From NCBI RefSeq assembly GCF_035207705.1, contig NZ_CP128187.1, positions 3,658,001 to 3,722,000 of the forward strand: DNA of 64,000 bases, read 5' to 3'. Origin of the DNA: Maribacter sp. BPC-D8 (GTDB lineage Bacteria; Bacteroidota; Bacteroidia; Flavobacteriales; Flavobacteriaceae). Shown here in pieces: positions 32,501-38,447 of the stretch; position 1 is the first letter of the stretch; each line of letters opens with the position of its first letter. The position numbers and the translations under genes were made by a program. Under the pieces are notes generated by a model. It did not search any database, was not told the origin of the DNA, and saw nothing but the letters and a program-made list of their open reading frames with translations.

Positions 32501-34938
32501 CAAACAATATCTCTATTATTAAAATCTATATCTAAGTTATTCTGAAAACCTTTAAAGAAAAAGCGACTTGTACAACCATTTTGATAAATAACAGAAAGTC
32601 TGTATTCGCCTGGTGCATTTAATAAATAGTTACTACCTGTACCAACTTCTGTCCATGTACATGTAAGTGCTCTATTGGCACAATCTTCGCCAACATCAAC
32701 ACCACAACTACCTTCAACTAATCTTTCCCAAGCCACGCTTTGTGCATCAACAATGTTTACTGCCAATGGCTGCGAATCGTTAATACCACATAAGAAAATT
32801 TTTGGCAGGTACGAGCTGTCGTCAGAACAGAAAACTATTTCACCAGGTATATCATTACTTGGGTCTGTGTCGCCATTTACCTCATTAAAATATTCTGTTA
32901 CCGGGTTAGGTAAGTTACCAGAACCAAATGGCTCTACTGTAATAATTTCTTTAAATCCTTTACAGGGGTCAGCAACAATTTTATCAACTATATACTGTCC
33001 AACTAATGTTACAACTTGTGTACTAGGATCATTATCTGGATCACCATCATTAATTTCAATATCAGACGCATCAATCTCGCCGTTACTGTTTGTGTCGCGA
33101 TACCATATATAAGAATCGAAACCGTCACCAGCATTTAAAATAGCACTGGTACCACAAAGTTCAATTGTTCTTTCAAAGTTACAATCAGAAAGATCATCTA
33201 AAAGAAAGTTTGTAGCTCCCGGAATAACAAAACCGCATGTATTAAAATCAGTTACACTCGGATCATCTGTAACCTGTGCAGAATTATTCTCACCTCTATA
33301 TGAACTATAAGCTAAGTTTTCAATTAAATCTGAACACGCATCAATAAAGTCAAAACAGTTTTCGGCAACTTGAACACGAAAACCAATAGAATATTCACCA
33401 TCTTCATCTTCTACATAAACATCTGGTATGCTGAAAACAATTTCTCTTGTTGCTGGGTCGTAAGTATATGTTATCTCGTAACAAGTTCTTGGGGTACCAG
33501 TACATATTTGAGCAGGAAAGGTAAAATCTGTATCATTAAAAAAGCTTCGCCCATCTGGTGGAGAAACGTTTACTGGCAATACATCTCTAATCGTATAGTT
33601 TACACCATCATCATTACCAATGTTTTCGAAAGTTAAAACGTAATCTAAGGTTTGCCCTAAATGCACACCTTGACCTGTAATATCTACACCACCCGGTGTT
33701 TGTACTCTTTTCTCCAAAACAATATTCGGAGCAATAATATCAACATCAAAAGACGTAAAGAAGATATCATATTTATCTTGAGAGGAGCTTGCTCTTAAAA
33801 TAGCGCTAGTTGCACCGTTAGGTATAATCGTATTACTGGCACCACCATTTGGTATTTCAAAAAGGTCAACATCCCAACCTAATGTATTTATACTATTAGG
33901 GTTTCTGGTTGTATATTGAGTATCAAATTGAGTAATACTAGAATTAAAAAAATTATTAGCAGGGTTTTGTCCATTAGATAATGTAGTAAAAGACCCGTTA
34001 GCATTTATTTGTAAAGCATCACCGCCAATTCGGTTATCACCTTCTAAAGCAGCAACACCCATGTTTGCATATACTGGAAATGGTGCGGGTAAAGTAGTAA
34101 ATCCGTTAACCGGGATATCAATACTTTCTCCTGACTTTACACCTGCATAACCATCAAAAGTTGTTATAAATTTATCACCAGGTAAATTTGGGTTTTCATA
34201 AACAATAACCATTTTCCATCCACCAGAAATACCACCAGAAATACTATTTCCAGTACTAGCTCTTACATTGGCAACAAAATAATCTCCGTTAGGATTTGCC
34301 AAACCAGTAACTATTGAAGTTACATCTTTATATGCAGCATACGGACTATAATATCCAAAATCAGCATCGCCAGCACCATCAAAAATTATCTCATCTGCAG
34401 TGATATCTTGGTATGCACCACCTGGTGTTCTAAACTTAATATCATCAATAGTACTTCTATCTGAATTTACATAAACGGCCGACCAATATAAACCTGCATA
34501 GCGCACTAAAGAACAATCAACATCGGGTATTACCAAGTTCGCACTACTAGAACTAAAAGTGCTGGTATCACTATCGACATCAATGTAGCGCATGTCATAA
34601 TTGTCATTGTAATTTGAAGCACTCCCCGTGGCGTTAAGAGGCGTATTTGCAGATACTTCTGGGGTAGTTACGTTTTCTATTCTCCAACGACCATTTCTCC
34701 ACACCCATTGTCTACGGGTTGTAGAAGGCTCGTACCTGTTGACAATGTTGTTCGCAATAAAGGTTAGTTCACCTCGAATATCAGCTTCGTAACGAACGTC
34801 GAAATCATTTTTAACCTGAGATACGGCGGTTTGTAAACCTAGTGCCAAGAATAAAATGAAAAATAAATATTTTGAGTACTGTTTTCCCATAAGAGAAGTG
34901 TGTTTGGTAAAATCTAAAAAACGAGTCAGTTTGGTCAT
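17599..34938 (-). CDS. sprB: Giant gliding adhesin, SprB-like, with type-B T9SS sorting domain
   Basis: 5,779 aa. The ATG at 34938 is followed by a second in-frame ATG at 34890 (Met17), which directly precedes a standard signal peptide (KYLFFILFLALGLQTAVSQ); Met17 may be the real start. After an N-terminal domain of about 550 residues, which includes a conserved-repeat/DUF11-like stretch (VQTPGGVDITGQGVHLGQTLDYVLTF), almost all the rest is SprB-type repeats, recognised by [TAIVS]C[FY]G-xxxG starts (TCFGGNNG, TCFGDANG, ICYGTATG, SCFGGTDG) and GTYxVxVxDxxxC ends. The last ~90 residues (FFTPNGDGQNDLW, FDRYGR, GWDGTY, GDYWYVVKLNG) are the type-B sorting domain. SprB in Flavobacterium moves along the surface on a helical track and adheres to the substratum. 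sprF follows 15 nt downstream. The gene holds two long internal duplications, listed separately. Confidence 0.93.
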   Translation of the reverse strand: MTKLTRFLDFTKHTSLMGKQYSKYLFFILFLALGLQTAVSQVKNDFDVRYEADIRGELTFIANNIVNRYEPSTTRRQWVWRNGRWRIENVTTPEVSANTPLNATGSASNYNDNYDMRYIDVDSDTSTFSSSSANLVIPDVDCSLVRYAGLYWSAVYVNSDRSTIDDIKFRTPGGAYQDITADEIIFDGAGDADFGYYSPYAAYKDVTSIVTGLANPNGDYFVANVRASTGNSISGGISGGWKMVIVYENPNLPGDKFITTFDGYAGVKSGESIDIPVNGFTTLPAPFPVYANMGVAALEGDNRIGGDALQINANGSFTTLSNGQNPANNFFNSSITQFDTQYTTRNPNSINTLGWDVDLFEIPNGGASNTIIPNGATSAILRASSSQDKYDIFFTSFDVDIIAPNIVLEKRVQTPGGVDITGQGVHLGQTLDYVLTFENIGNDDGVNYTIRDVLPVNVSPPDGRSFFNDTDFTFPAQICTGTPRTCYEITYTYDPATREIVFSIPDVYVEDEDGEYSIGFRVQVAENCFDFIDACSDLIENLAYSSYRGENNSAQVTDDPSVTDFNTCGFVIPGATNFLLDDLSDCNFERTIELCGTSAILNAGDGFDSYIWYRDTNSNGEIDASDIEINDGDPDNDPSTQVVTLVGQYIVDKIVADPCKGFKEIITVEPFGSGNLPNPVTEYFNEVNGDTDPSNDIPGEIVFCSDDSSYLPKIFLCGINDSQPLAVNIVDAQSVAWERLVEGSCGVDVGEDCANRALTCTWTEVGTGSNYLLNAPGEYRLSVIYQNGCTSRFFFKGFQNNLDIDFNNRDIVCDTDGNITITNLGSGYGYQLVDNDTNATIVPFSANNGPSFDFASGENGSYRVEVTQLDTSGNPIEDACIFTTPVIGVRERAITYNVSVTPETCFNLGTVNLQITDANPPYAFELRIDDGANGGLGTLIDSQNGHADNNYTFTDVSAGDYIAYISTDDGCSYSESVTVIDENDLELTARVSQHITCREGNILMDSDGGKTPHTYAIWEYIDDSGNIVTSYPTYADIPATDFQSSQIFDILNPGDYVFVVLDRNGCYKESNTVTIEFQPAADFDATTVNDVLCFGESTGRIQYNLIDNNGYQLTFSLFDSDDQPLAENTTGLFPNLADGDYRVVINQRKGSASCDYEENYSISAPSSAISGTSVLIQDYTCLQEGIIEAQNVTGGTAPYEYSIDGINFVPDTTVNAHRFENLTDGTYNLIIRDATGCTLSTDEIVIDRPNPPTDLTIVESQITCPAQTVNLTVNAINGTAPYVYSIIAPATIAPTSTTGNEAAFDGLAPDTYTVRVTDADGCFYDENYTINAINPITANGQTTQPISCFGAADGVIRFNVNLQAGQNFTYTITGPTGVERTGGTEALIDNINNLAPGIYTIDIVDTDTNCIYSATHELEGPASALAISSLIETQPSCTSDGSVSVLATGGWGSYVYELSNPDATVFGSNTTGSFNGLLQTGTYNGTITDANNCSIPFTFDLNPATAPVLVITPNQDCFDDAVLLTLTASVSSGGDGTFEYSLNGGAFSGTNVFSGLLAGTYTIDVRDGNNCTDTESITIDPALTVNASASDITACGTDTDITIVGAGGDGNYVYAVVADGITPTAGDFNASNSVTVTGTGDYDVYVRDNSGAADFCETLYDITIDQEAPVAATPTIVDVTCFGGNNGSISLAPSGGEAPYRYSIDGGTFGTVSSFNNLTAGTYDVRVRDVNDCEVTLSVDVDELPEIVAESVQTEAYTCNQLAEITVGSVTPTTGGSGSYQYSLNGGIWTAATAGGTFYTDLTDNTYTVQVRDANNINCVVTLPEIIIAPLPTIPSLSSSVAYSCDGTGIITILPNDATYTYSIDGNTPQTNNVFSNAIVGQHTITVDYGSECTTDIIVTVEDGFQFEAAMLSYKDLDCNADNSGSITFEVANYGASGFEYSLDDFASILGSTTVSPQTISGLAAGSYRVYVRDAASTLPGCAKFFDQIIDEPTLVVADANLTQDFTCNNGGAEITASATGGTPGYMYQLEEDVLGIVTAYQTETVFNGLPAGTYYVRARDANGCSDLSDTPIVVTAPLTPVFTLQETVCYSGSNDATIVVDVTAGNGDYQFRINGGSYVTPAPVNATTYTFTGLSNGTYTVEVTDAFGCDAAAQTITIEQQVTVSASASTITACGTDSEINITAAGGDGNYVYAVVADGAIPTAGDYGTTNPVTVTGSGDYDVYVLDNNGGADACPAMYDINIAQDAPVAATPTVVDVTCFGGNNGSISLAPSGGEAPYTYSVDGGTTFGSVSLFNNLTAGTYDVRVRDVNDCEVTLSVDVDELPEIVAESIQTEDYTCNQLAEITVGSVTPTTGGSGSYQYSLNGGTWTAATAGGTVFTDLSDGTFTVQVRDANNIACVINLPNIIIAPLPTAPLLSSTVAYSCDGTGIITILPNDATYTYSIDGNTPQTGNVFNNATVGQHTITVDYGSECTTDIIVDVQDGNAFDAAILSYEDLDCNADNSGTITFEVENFGAGGYEYSYDSAFATIEGSDTAATHQITGLSQGTYTIYVRDVDNPIAGCTKMLTQIINEPSVLTVSNTPTQPTCIDDGAVNITVTGGTSAYSYVIELPNASSTPAQNSGIFTGLDQLGLHTITVTDANGCTETDTFTLTAPVAPVASILPSSDVCFDSSVSGSATIEVGATGGVAPYTYRMGTGTFTTVNTFASLTPGSYTFEIRDTNGCTDTVTFDIEAQLTATLTLDKDLDCTASPDATMNLVASGGYAPFTYELDVNGGGYAAFVGTFPHSTATAGTYRFRVTDDQGCTAVSNLVTVTATVNPVATETVTNPTCFGDANGIVEINIDPNFGSSPYEINFNSGGFSNQRVYTGLAAGTYTYIVRDSKECTYNGSVDVVDPVLFDANVVATDVSCGATGDIPGSIEITITSGGAPNFTYTLYDNLNNIATTTSPNPVVNTTATIVNFGGLVFGDYYVRVLDANGCEYYENPVRVLSNPYIAVDAVIPAVSCVTGGTVELTASGGSGNYDFTIYGAGTTPDTETPGATTDEEVATYNGLNPGQNYVFQVIDVTTGCSSYIDADIPNLSTIDVVPTPTVTDVACYGDTNGSIAFQFQGYDAAVTTINYELRESITNTPVGAAYSGSVTGPNGPGPTATETVSNIPPGDYVLFFQEAATPECTNTFEFRILEPNPVTLTLADQNNGYCSEDANVTVIAGGGNGSYTYAYVQDGATPVSGDYETNNYKELDPSVNTDWDIYVMDGNGCSTALPIDVTIADDPTPAISGLVINQCTADEGDFIIEITLDGEGSQPYTLSVNSGSYQSSTLTTAGTTHQFTDLSSGSYTVQVRDFNGCGNVENIEIFAPVSISAEVVAQPSCAEGDGEILIKGFGGSTNYEYELFEGGVSVNGAPQPMASFTGLDSGTYTAFVYDTTLSGCSAQVIISLELATPVLFTTVMTDVTCFGDSDGTIVATLDATMDNPVYEYQLYIRTAPLTLTPVGVSQTSGIFTNLPAEDYVVGVTSGRGCELEVDSPVNTPLQITNVNASVVEFGCTVGNNSNNATVTVDTAAITGGSSTYVTYEFIDSSSAIVQSGPSNVLTVIDRTGETYTINVYDDKGCSGSTTATVLPYDEMTGATAAVTTTVTCAPGSDGVITVTATSSASDDTKYEYSIDNGTSYVPTNVFSGLSAGNYNFLIRHTDTGCIVTASAIIEEPNTFTIDVIKTSDVVCFGTDTGEVTFELVDATYSTGFNWEIFRTDNTSVDSGSELANGPTPIINLGVGEYYVSISQTNNPFCTNVEFFNIAGPDADISGNTVVTEITCNPGTDGSITITDVVGGWGGYTYYVGVGVPATTDFVADAAFTGLGANTYQAWARDSEGCERLIQDNIVLDVPDLIDADLLVTQENCTNLQGEVTVSNVVGGQGSNYTYQLRLNGTDFRAPQNTLVFSGLGAGIYEVIVSDQWGCTFTTDPVELYEQLSATTSVDKAIDCTSIPGGTITINVTGGSTNLEFVMTPPTGPNVTQTNNPIFTGLTVDGSYSFLVRDLDTTNPVCELTVTQELAPAIQPVFTDSHIDITCFGSNDGSITLTQVENGVNPLTFTISPVAGTFNASNNTFEGLPPNTYVVTATGTNGCSTASGNIVIDEPLEILNVTTSVVEFGCTVGNNPNNATITVDETAITGGSGNYVIYEFVDSSSAIVQSGPSSVLTVINKAGDTYTINVYDDKGCSGSTTETILPFDEIVDAVANVSNTVTCAPISDGELTVVVTSTLSDATKFEYSIDNGVNYQPTNVFGGLSAGSYTILVKHLDTGCIVSATQTLVEPNTFTIDVVKTSDVICYGTATGAVNFELVDATYPGGFTWTIYDTEGTLANTGDDTIVISGTEATTNGPTADISLEAGSYYVSIRQDNNPFCTNAEAFTINGPTADISGDTVVTEITCNPGDDGSITIIDVVGGWGGYTYYVGVGVPATVDFVAGATFDSLTAGTYQAWARDAEGCEKLIQDNIVLDIPDPIAAILEVNIENCTNLQGEIEVSMPTGGQGSNYTYQLRLNGTDFRAPQNTRVFTGLGAGSYDVTIIDQWGCPFTTNAVVLYEQMDVSTTVDKSIDCSSIPGGEITVNVTGGSTNLEFIMTPPTGPAVTQANNPIFTGLVAEGTYSFLVRDLDTTNPVCERTVTQTLDAPVDPVLLDATIVNVSCFGGTDGSIRANIDPATNSNPEYQYELYDIADLVTPIATQTNPLFTGLPEGDYEVRVISSRGCEDIKNETITEPLELTVSAVATEFSCSADNSVNTATITATAGVGTGTAPYLYSIDNIIFQALNTFNVSDTGSAQTIDVYVKDAKGCTTFDTVTIQPINTFTASIAKDVAINCTVDETITITVADNGLAHNYGYELLPIGNATGTLIGTTATSATYELNTVGSYVFRVTDLDTGCYVNTASYTVAPFDFITATATATTAVTCFGELNGSLEIDVDGYTGNYTYEVFNAAGTSVIPATASDTSVNPRTITGLSGGSYYVTITETDIPLCSEDTNSVTIISPDRPLIGTVTTLAEATCTDDQGEIRVTAEGGYKLYDIVLTNTTTGDVYTMDDVNEAVFTDLAAGAYTVSITDDAGCEVNYTETLAAATPIVANATPLVTDLACYGDTGAVVTANVTGGGSGTYSYQLNYYDATGTTITTTTGAQTNPNFNDLGAGFYSVTVVDGWNCDTTTNTVEVREPTEVQASLIRTDALTCAEGAEFELTASGGSGSYEYSVDNINFLPMTGNVVYLPETGTYQAGRYQFYVRDAINGCASAISNAITESEIPPLLLFVDDTAAVLNCTGESTAIIYATADGGLGNYQYELFTDSSLSVASRIAGPQSQGVFRDLSAGTYYVTVISDDCETAPETVVIAEPTPLTYTESVIDITCSGENDGEITVTLSGGAGGYQYAISPNLNQFYSEGTFTELTAGEYTIIAQDQNGCFEYLTYTISEPSSLEVMADTTPEICVDSNDGSIILEITGGTAPYSTALNSNDDADFVLNRTEFYDMAAGNYLIVIKDANGCDTNVVVDIETGVNLNATVVPIYECSSDTPDNFVNITLEDDSVIGDVLYAIDSVDPAALQLNPDFRNSAPGNHYITIAHSNGCLQTIDFVIEAFEPLTLVLEQNNMNEITAVVEGGREGYTYYFDGFDNGDNNIFYVTRTDTYEVRVVDENGCSTIASIFMEFIDIEIDNFFTPNGDGQNDLWIPRNIEQYPQILIKIFDRYGRVVSEQEVDSEGWDGTYLDNELPTGDYWYVVKLNGDRDEREFVGHFTLYR
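20890..24330 (-). repeat. Internal duplication B in sprB (~1.6-kb unit, two copies)
   Basis: Copy 1 about 24330-22745 and copy 2 about 22510-20890 encode the same ordered series of repeats (start EFGCTVGNN; later CAPxSDG, TFTIDVxKTSDV, VVGGWGGYTYYVG, RAPQNT, GSTNLEFxMTPPTG). In the first part of the unit the copies are offset by 1,818 bp (606 codons). The second copy has a short in-frame insertion near TIYDTEGTLANTGDD. Boundaries are by eye. Confidence 0.88.
27220..30205 (-). repeat. Internal duplication A in sprB (~1.25-kb unit, two copies)
   Basis: Copy 1 about 30205-28960 and copy 2 about 28465-27220, offset 1,740 bp (580 codons). Both encode the same order: ITACGTD, GGDGNYVYAVVADG, DVTCFGGNNGSISLAPSGGEAPY, CNQLAEITVGSVTPTTGGSGSY, SYxDLDCNADNSG. 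Nucleotide identity is high by eye, including long identical runs. Boundaries are approximate. Confidence 0.9.
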
Positions 34939-35937
34939 GTTCTAAAATTGTTGGAGGCTTCCTATCATTCGATATCCATTTCGCATCGTTCAGCGGGAAA
35001 TTCTCCAATAACAAATATTAACCTTAGTAGTTACGTAAAGAATTTATTGTTGTGGTAACGATGTTTTCTGTTGTGAAACAGCAAATAGAATGGGTTTGTG
35101 ATTTTAAGAAAAGAGTGTATTTCAACGATTAAGTACCCACTAGCGTAACTTTGATATTTTAATTTAAGTGGTAAATAGATAAAATTTAGTTGTAAATATT
35201 TTCGAAATAAACTGGTAGTTTTTGAATTTTGAAATGGTAACTAATGTCTTAAAAGCTCTAAGTTTTTATCAATTAATTTGGTTTTTCTATGGTAAAATAT
35301 TCGATGTAATTTGGTTATAAAATGATGATTATTAAAGCAAAACGCATTAAGAATAAACATTCCGTCCATTGAAATAGACTGCAGATGCATTAATAAAAGC
35401 GTCTTTTAAACGAGCATATCTACTAAATTAAAGCCGGTTTAAATTTATAATAAACGACACAAAGCGTACTTTTTAAAAACATATAAAATGTTGATTTCGC
35501 AAAAGTAGATTTGAAAAGGCTGCGGTTAAGAATCGATTAGTCTAAACAATAATAAGCAGCTCTAAAGAAGCTTTGTCTACTTGTCTAAAATCTACAGGGA
35601 TACTAAGATTTAGTACTTAAAATAGGCTTAAAGGTGAAGTGAGCAGTCTTGTACATACTTTAACCTGGCTGATAGTCTGTAACGTAAGACAGGTATTAAA
35701 TAAGATTGGCTATCTTTAGAATCTGTTATACTAATTCTACATATTATCTAGGTCTTTCTAAAAAGACAAACTCGAACAACGAGCACTAATGCATAGAAGC
35801 TTTCTAATGCACAGATAATAAGAACCTTTTATTTTATAAAATTTTAAAGAAAATCAATTGATTGAAAAATCGATTGCATCATCTCTTTCAATTGCATTCT
35901 GCAGTTTGAAATTTGATGCTATTACCGTAAATCAAAA
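34939..35937. other. 1-kb gene-free region upstream of sprB
   Basis: 999 nt, very AT-rich. It contains the sprB promoter region near the left end. TAACTTTG at 35146-35153 (plus) matches TAnnTTTG but has no gene close downstream. I see no tRNA, no terminator-type hairpin and no convincing short ORF or remnant in the rest. Confidence 0.5.
35011..35079 (-). promoter_or_regulatory. sprB promoter region with direct repeat upstream element
   Basis: Read on minus: GTTTCACAACAGAAA (35079-35065), a second CACAACA 21 bp further on (35054-35048), then ATATTTGT (35018-35011), a -7-like box with 5 of the 6 fixed bases of TAnnTTTG. The same three blocks occur at the same spacing upstream of the cargo gene at 42927. 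The distance from the outer end of the element to the first ATG (34938) is about 140 nt. Confidence 0.6.
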
Positions 35938-36774
35938 ATGAAAAGTGAACAGTTAATATCAAGAAATATCGCAGTGTTCTATAACAAAGCATCTGAAGAA
36001 ACTAGACTTGAAAAAGGCATGGGTGTATTTGAATTCGAAAGAATAAAATCGCTTATAGAGAAATACCTTTCTACATCATCTTCGAAGATTATAGATGTCG
36101 GTGGTGGTACAGGTAAGTATGCTGAATGGCTTGCCAAAAAAGGTCATGAAGTTCATTTGGTTGAACCCGTTGCTAAACATTTACAACTAGCAGAAAATAG
36201 GACTAAGAAATTAAAGAACAAGTTCTCGGTTCACTTAGGTGAATCTAGAAAATTAAACTTCAAAAATAATTATGCAGACCTCATTATTCTTCATGGTCCT
36301 CTTTATCATCTTCAAAGAAAAAAAGACAGAGAATTAACCATAAAAGAAGCTAAGCGTGTTTTAAAAAAAGGTGGAGTCATCTTAGGATTCGCTATCAATT
36401 ATACGGCATCAACTTTGGTCGGGCTTTTAAATGGTCTAATACATAAAAGGTCATTCTTTGAAATGTGCAAGAATGAATTGACTACAGGAATACATAATCC
36501 GCCAGATGATTTTCCATGGCTCTTGGCCGAGGCTTATTATCACAAACCCGAACAATTAAAAGAAGAATTTAGCCATCAAGATTTAACGTACTTAAACACA
36601 TATGCTGTTGAAGGTATGACTTGGCTTGATAAAGATTTCTTTGCAAATATGCTGAATGATAAAAAGAGAGAGAACTTAATTGAACTATTACAAATTACAG
36701 AAAACGACAGCTACATTTTGCCATTTAGTCCGCATATGATGATAGCAGTAAAAAAACAAACACATGAAAAATAA
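35938..36774 (+). CDS. Class I SAM-dependent methyltransferase
   Basis: 278 aa. Rossmann-type methyltransferase with motif I IIDVGGGTGKYAEWLAKKGHEVHLVEP (about residues 49-75, acidic end of strand 2 = Glu), LHGPLYHLQRKKDRELTIKEAKRVLKKGGVILGF (motifs IV-VI). The C-terminal third (about 155-278) is less conserved and probably holds the substrate site. The substrate cannot be told. It overlaps the next small gene by 11 nt, so they are translationally coupled. No promoter box was recognised just upstream, and no synteny with known pathway genes. Confidence 0.85.
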   Translation: MKSEQLISRNIAVFYNKASEETRLEKGMGVFEFERIKSLIEKYLSTSSSKIIDVGGGTGKYAEWLAKKGHEVHLVEPVAKHLQLAENRTKKLKNKFSVHLGESRKLNFKNNYADLIILHGPLYHLQRKKDRELTIKEAKRVLKKGGVILGFAINYTASTLVGLLNGLIHKRSFFEMCKNELTTGIHNPPDDFPWLLAEAYYHKPEQLKEEFSHQDLTYLNTYAVEGMTWLDKDFFANMLNDKKRENLIELLQITENDSYILPFSPHMMIAVKKQTHEK

Positions 36775-36961
36775 AGACAGATATTATAAAGCATTAATTG
36801 AAAATAAGAATCAATTAAATGAAATTGACTTAGGAGAAAAAATACAATTAGATGAAGATGAAACCAGAGAAGTAATTACACAACTATTATCTGAACATAG
36901 AATTAGATATGAGGAAAACAGCATTTGTAAGTATAGCGTTGTAAACAAAAAAAGTAGGTGA
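36764..36961 (+). CDS. Small hypothetical protein, winged-helix-like (65 aa)
   Basis: The start codon lies inside the end of the methyltransferase gene (11-nt overlap), which supports a real, coupled gene. The sequence is highly charged, with two predicted helices (LNEIDLGEKIQLDEDETREVITQLLSEHRI) followed by strands (RYEENSICKYSVV), an outline like a compact winged-helix unit. No cysteine pair or membrane segment. I recall similar short proteins in Flavobacteriaceae but cannot name a family; DNA binding is a guess. Confidence 0.6.
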   Translation: MKNKDRYYKALIENKNQLNEIDLGEKIQLDEDETREVITQLLSEHRIRYEENSICKYSVVNKKSR

Positions 36962-37134
36962 TAATGAAATAAATATCAGCTCCTTGATTTTCAAAAAAAG
37001 GACTTCAATTTAAATGGGAAAAATAATCATCTTGATTAACAAGTTTCCATATTACAAGTGATATCTGGAAAACGAAGAGTTTTCCAAATACTCCCTAAGT
37101 ATTTTTTTTAGTATTGATTGGCAAAAAGACTTGC

Positions 37135-37554
37135 TTAATAATAAGTAATGTTATTTTTTGCTTTTTTTACTCCAAATGAATTCTCATCAATCCATACAAG
37201 ACTCCAATTAATATTAGGATCAGTATTATAACTTTCAAGGGTTACTGTTTGTTCTTGGGAATTAAAACGATAATATCCATTTATCCCTCCCGAACGAATT
37301 TCATTTCCGCAACTACGCCCTATTCTCCTTCCTGAATTAAAGGTTATGCGGTATTGACCGGTACTCAAAAAACGAAGTTCGCTACCAATTTTCAAAGTCC
37401 TACTGCGCTTATAAACTGTAATTTCAGTATCACCTTCTTTTATAGTCTTATAAACCTTCCAACGATCAATTAGAAAAGATTTAGATATTTCTTTCTCTTG
37501 ACCAAAACATAATTGAGCAAAAAAGAGGATTAGCAAGATAATTGGTTTTCTCAT
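37135..37554 (-). CDS. Secreted lipocalin-like hypothetical protein (139 aa)
   Basis: The ATG at 37554 gives a clean signal peptide (MRKPIILLILFFAQLCFGQ). A longer frame from 37593 adds 13 residues that do not look like a signal sequence, so the inner start is chosen. The mature part has the pattern FLIDRWKVYKT ... SELRFLSTGQYRITF ... NGYYRFNSQEQTVTLES ... WSLVWIDENSF, similar to small lipocalin-like (beta-barrel 'W-x-V' start) proteins of Bacteroidetes. Function unknown. It is divergent from the gene at 37691. Confidence 0.6.
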   Translation of the reverse strand: MRKPIILLILFFAQLCFGQEKEISKSFLIDRWKVYKTIKEGDTEITVYKRSRTLKIGSELRFLSTGQYRITFNSGRRIGRSCGNEIRSGGINGYYRFNSQEQTVTLESYNTDPNINWSLVWIDENSFGVKKAKNNITYY

Positions 37555-37690
37555 AAATTGGATAAAACAAGAACCGTTCCATCCGATGTACAAGTACTTT
37601 CAAATTAGCAATATGATAAGTTCGTATTTTAAAGTTAGTCCTCAATTATAATTGGAAGTAACCTAAGGTGATTTAACTCGTCTTGAACTT

Positions 37691-38074
37691 ATGAAAGAAA
37701 TCATAGTTTTACTTCTTATACTTATTCAAAGTCAAGTAACATCTGATGTTATATTGAAGAAAGAATTAATCGGTACATGGAAGATTGAAAAAGTTAATAT
37801 CACCCGACCAGGGGTTTGCTTTCCAAATGACATCAACCAAATAATTGGAAGCACTTTTACATTTACCGATGAACATTTACGCTATGTAACTTCAAATAAT
37901 AAATGGTTCTTGGTAGATAATGATAATCAATTATACTGGTTTATTGAAGACGAATATCTTATTATAAAATCAAATAATCATCAAGAAGATTACCGTTCAA
38001 AAATCACTTTTGAAAAAGGCAAGTTGACTTTACATCTTAGTAATTTGATTACGATTAGTTTGATAAGAATTTAG
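37691..38074 (+). CDS. Secreted lipocalin-like hypothetical protein (127 aa)
   Basis: Short hydrophobic N-terminus (MKEIIVLLLILIQSQVTSD) suggests export. The mature region begins LIGTWKIEKVNI, the usual start of lipocalin-like domains, and continues as alternating strands (STFTFTDEHLRYV, KWFLVDNDNQLYWFI, KITFEKGKLTLHL). The similar size and fold pattern to the neighbour at 37554 suggest the two are distant relatives. No operon partner. Function unknown. Confidence 0.6.
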   Translation: MKEIIVLLLILIQSQVTSDVILKKELIGTWKIEKVNITRPGVCFPNDINQIIGSTFTFTDEHLRYVTSNNKWFLVDNDNQLYWFIEDEYLIIKSNNHQEDYRSKITFEKGKLTLHLSNLITISLIRI

Positions 38075-38447
38075 TTCGAACTTATATATCTTCCAATTGA
38101 TATAACCCTAATTTGAATACTATGAAGTTGTAAAAATATTAGGTTGAAACTTAGAGAAACATCACCCCGATTTGAATTCAAATTATCAAATAAAGTTTTG
38201 AAAAAATTTAAAATACCAATCCGTATGTTAATCGGTCTTTAAATTAACGTATTCAATTTGACTTCTTTCTTGAATAATGTTTCATCAAAATTATGAAGTG
38301 TCATAAAATATAACGATGTGTATATTAAAAGGTTGAAAAAGCGCTATTGTCAATAGCCTAAACCTTGTATTCAGTAGTAACAACAAAGACCTTATCATCT
38401 TAGATGATAAGGTCTTTGTATAATCGTTATGTTAACCTATAGTCGTT
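38075..38447. other. Intergenic region with terminator
   Basis: 373 nt, AT-rich. The right end holds the terminator of the minus-strand cassette and a second small hairpin (GCTATT/AATAGC, 38342-38356). Nothing else supported. Confidence 0.5.
38384..38418 (-). terminator. Strong terminator of the third cargo/SprF cassette
   Basis: 17-bp perfect inverted repeat, CAAAGACCTTATCATCT and its complement, around a single T. On minus it is followed by a T-rich stretch (GTTGTTACT). It lies about 30 nt after the stop of the SprF-fusion gene. Confidence 0.85.

Noticed and set aside
17599..34938. Numerous 60-145 codon frames inside sprB on the plus strand and in other minus-strand frames
   Set aside because: All lie within one intact, full-length gene whose product has clear repeats and a sorting domain at the end.
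34811..35014. 67-codon minus-strand frame covering the sprB start
   Set aside because: It overlaps the sprB signal-peptide region in another frame and the untranslated leader; no family resemblance.
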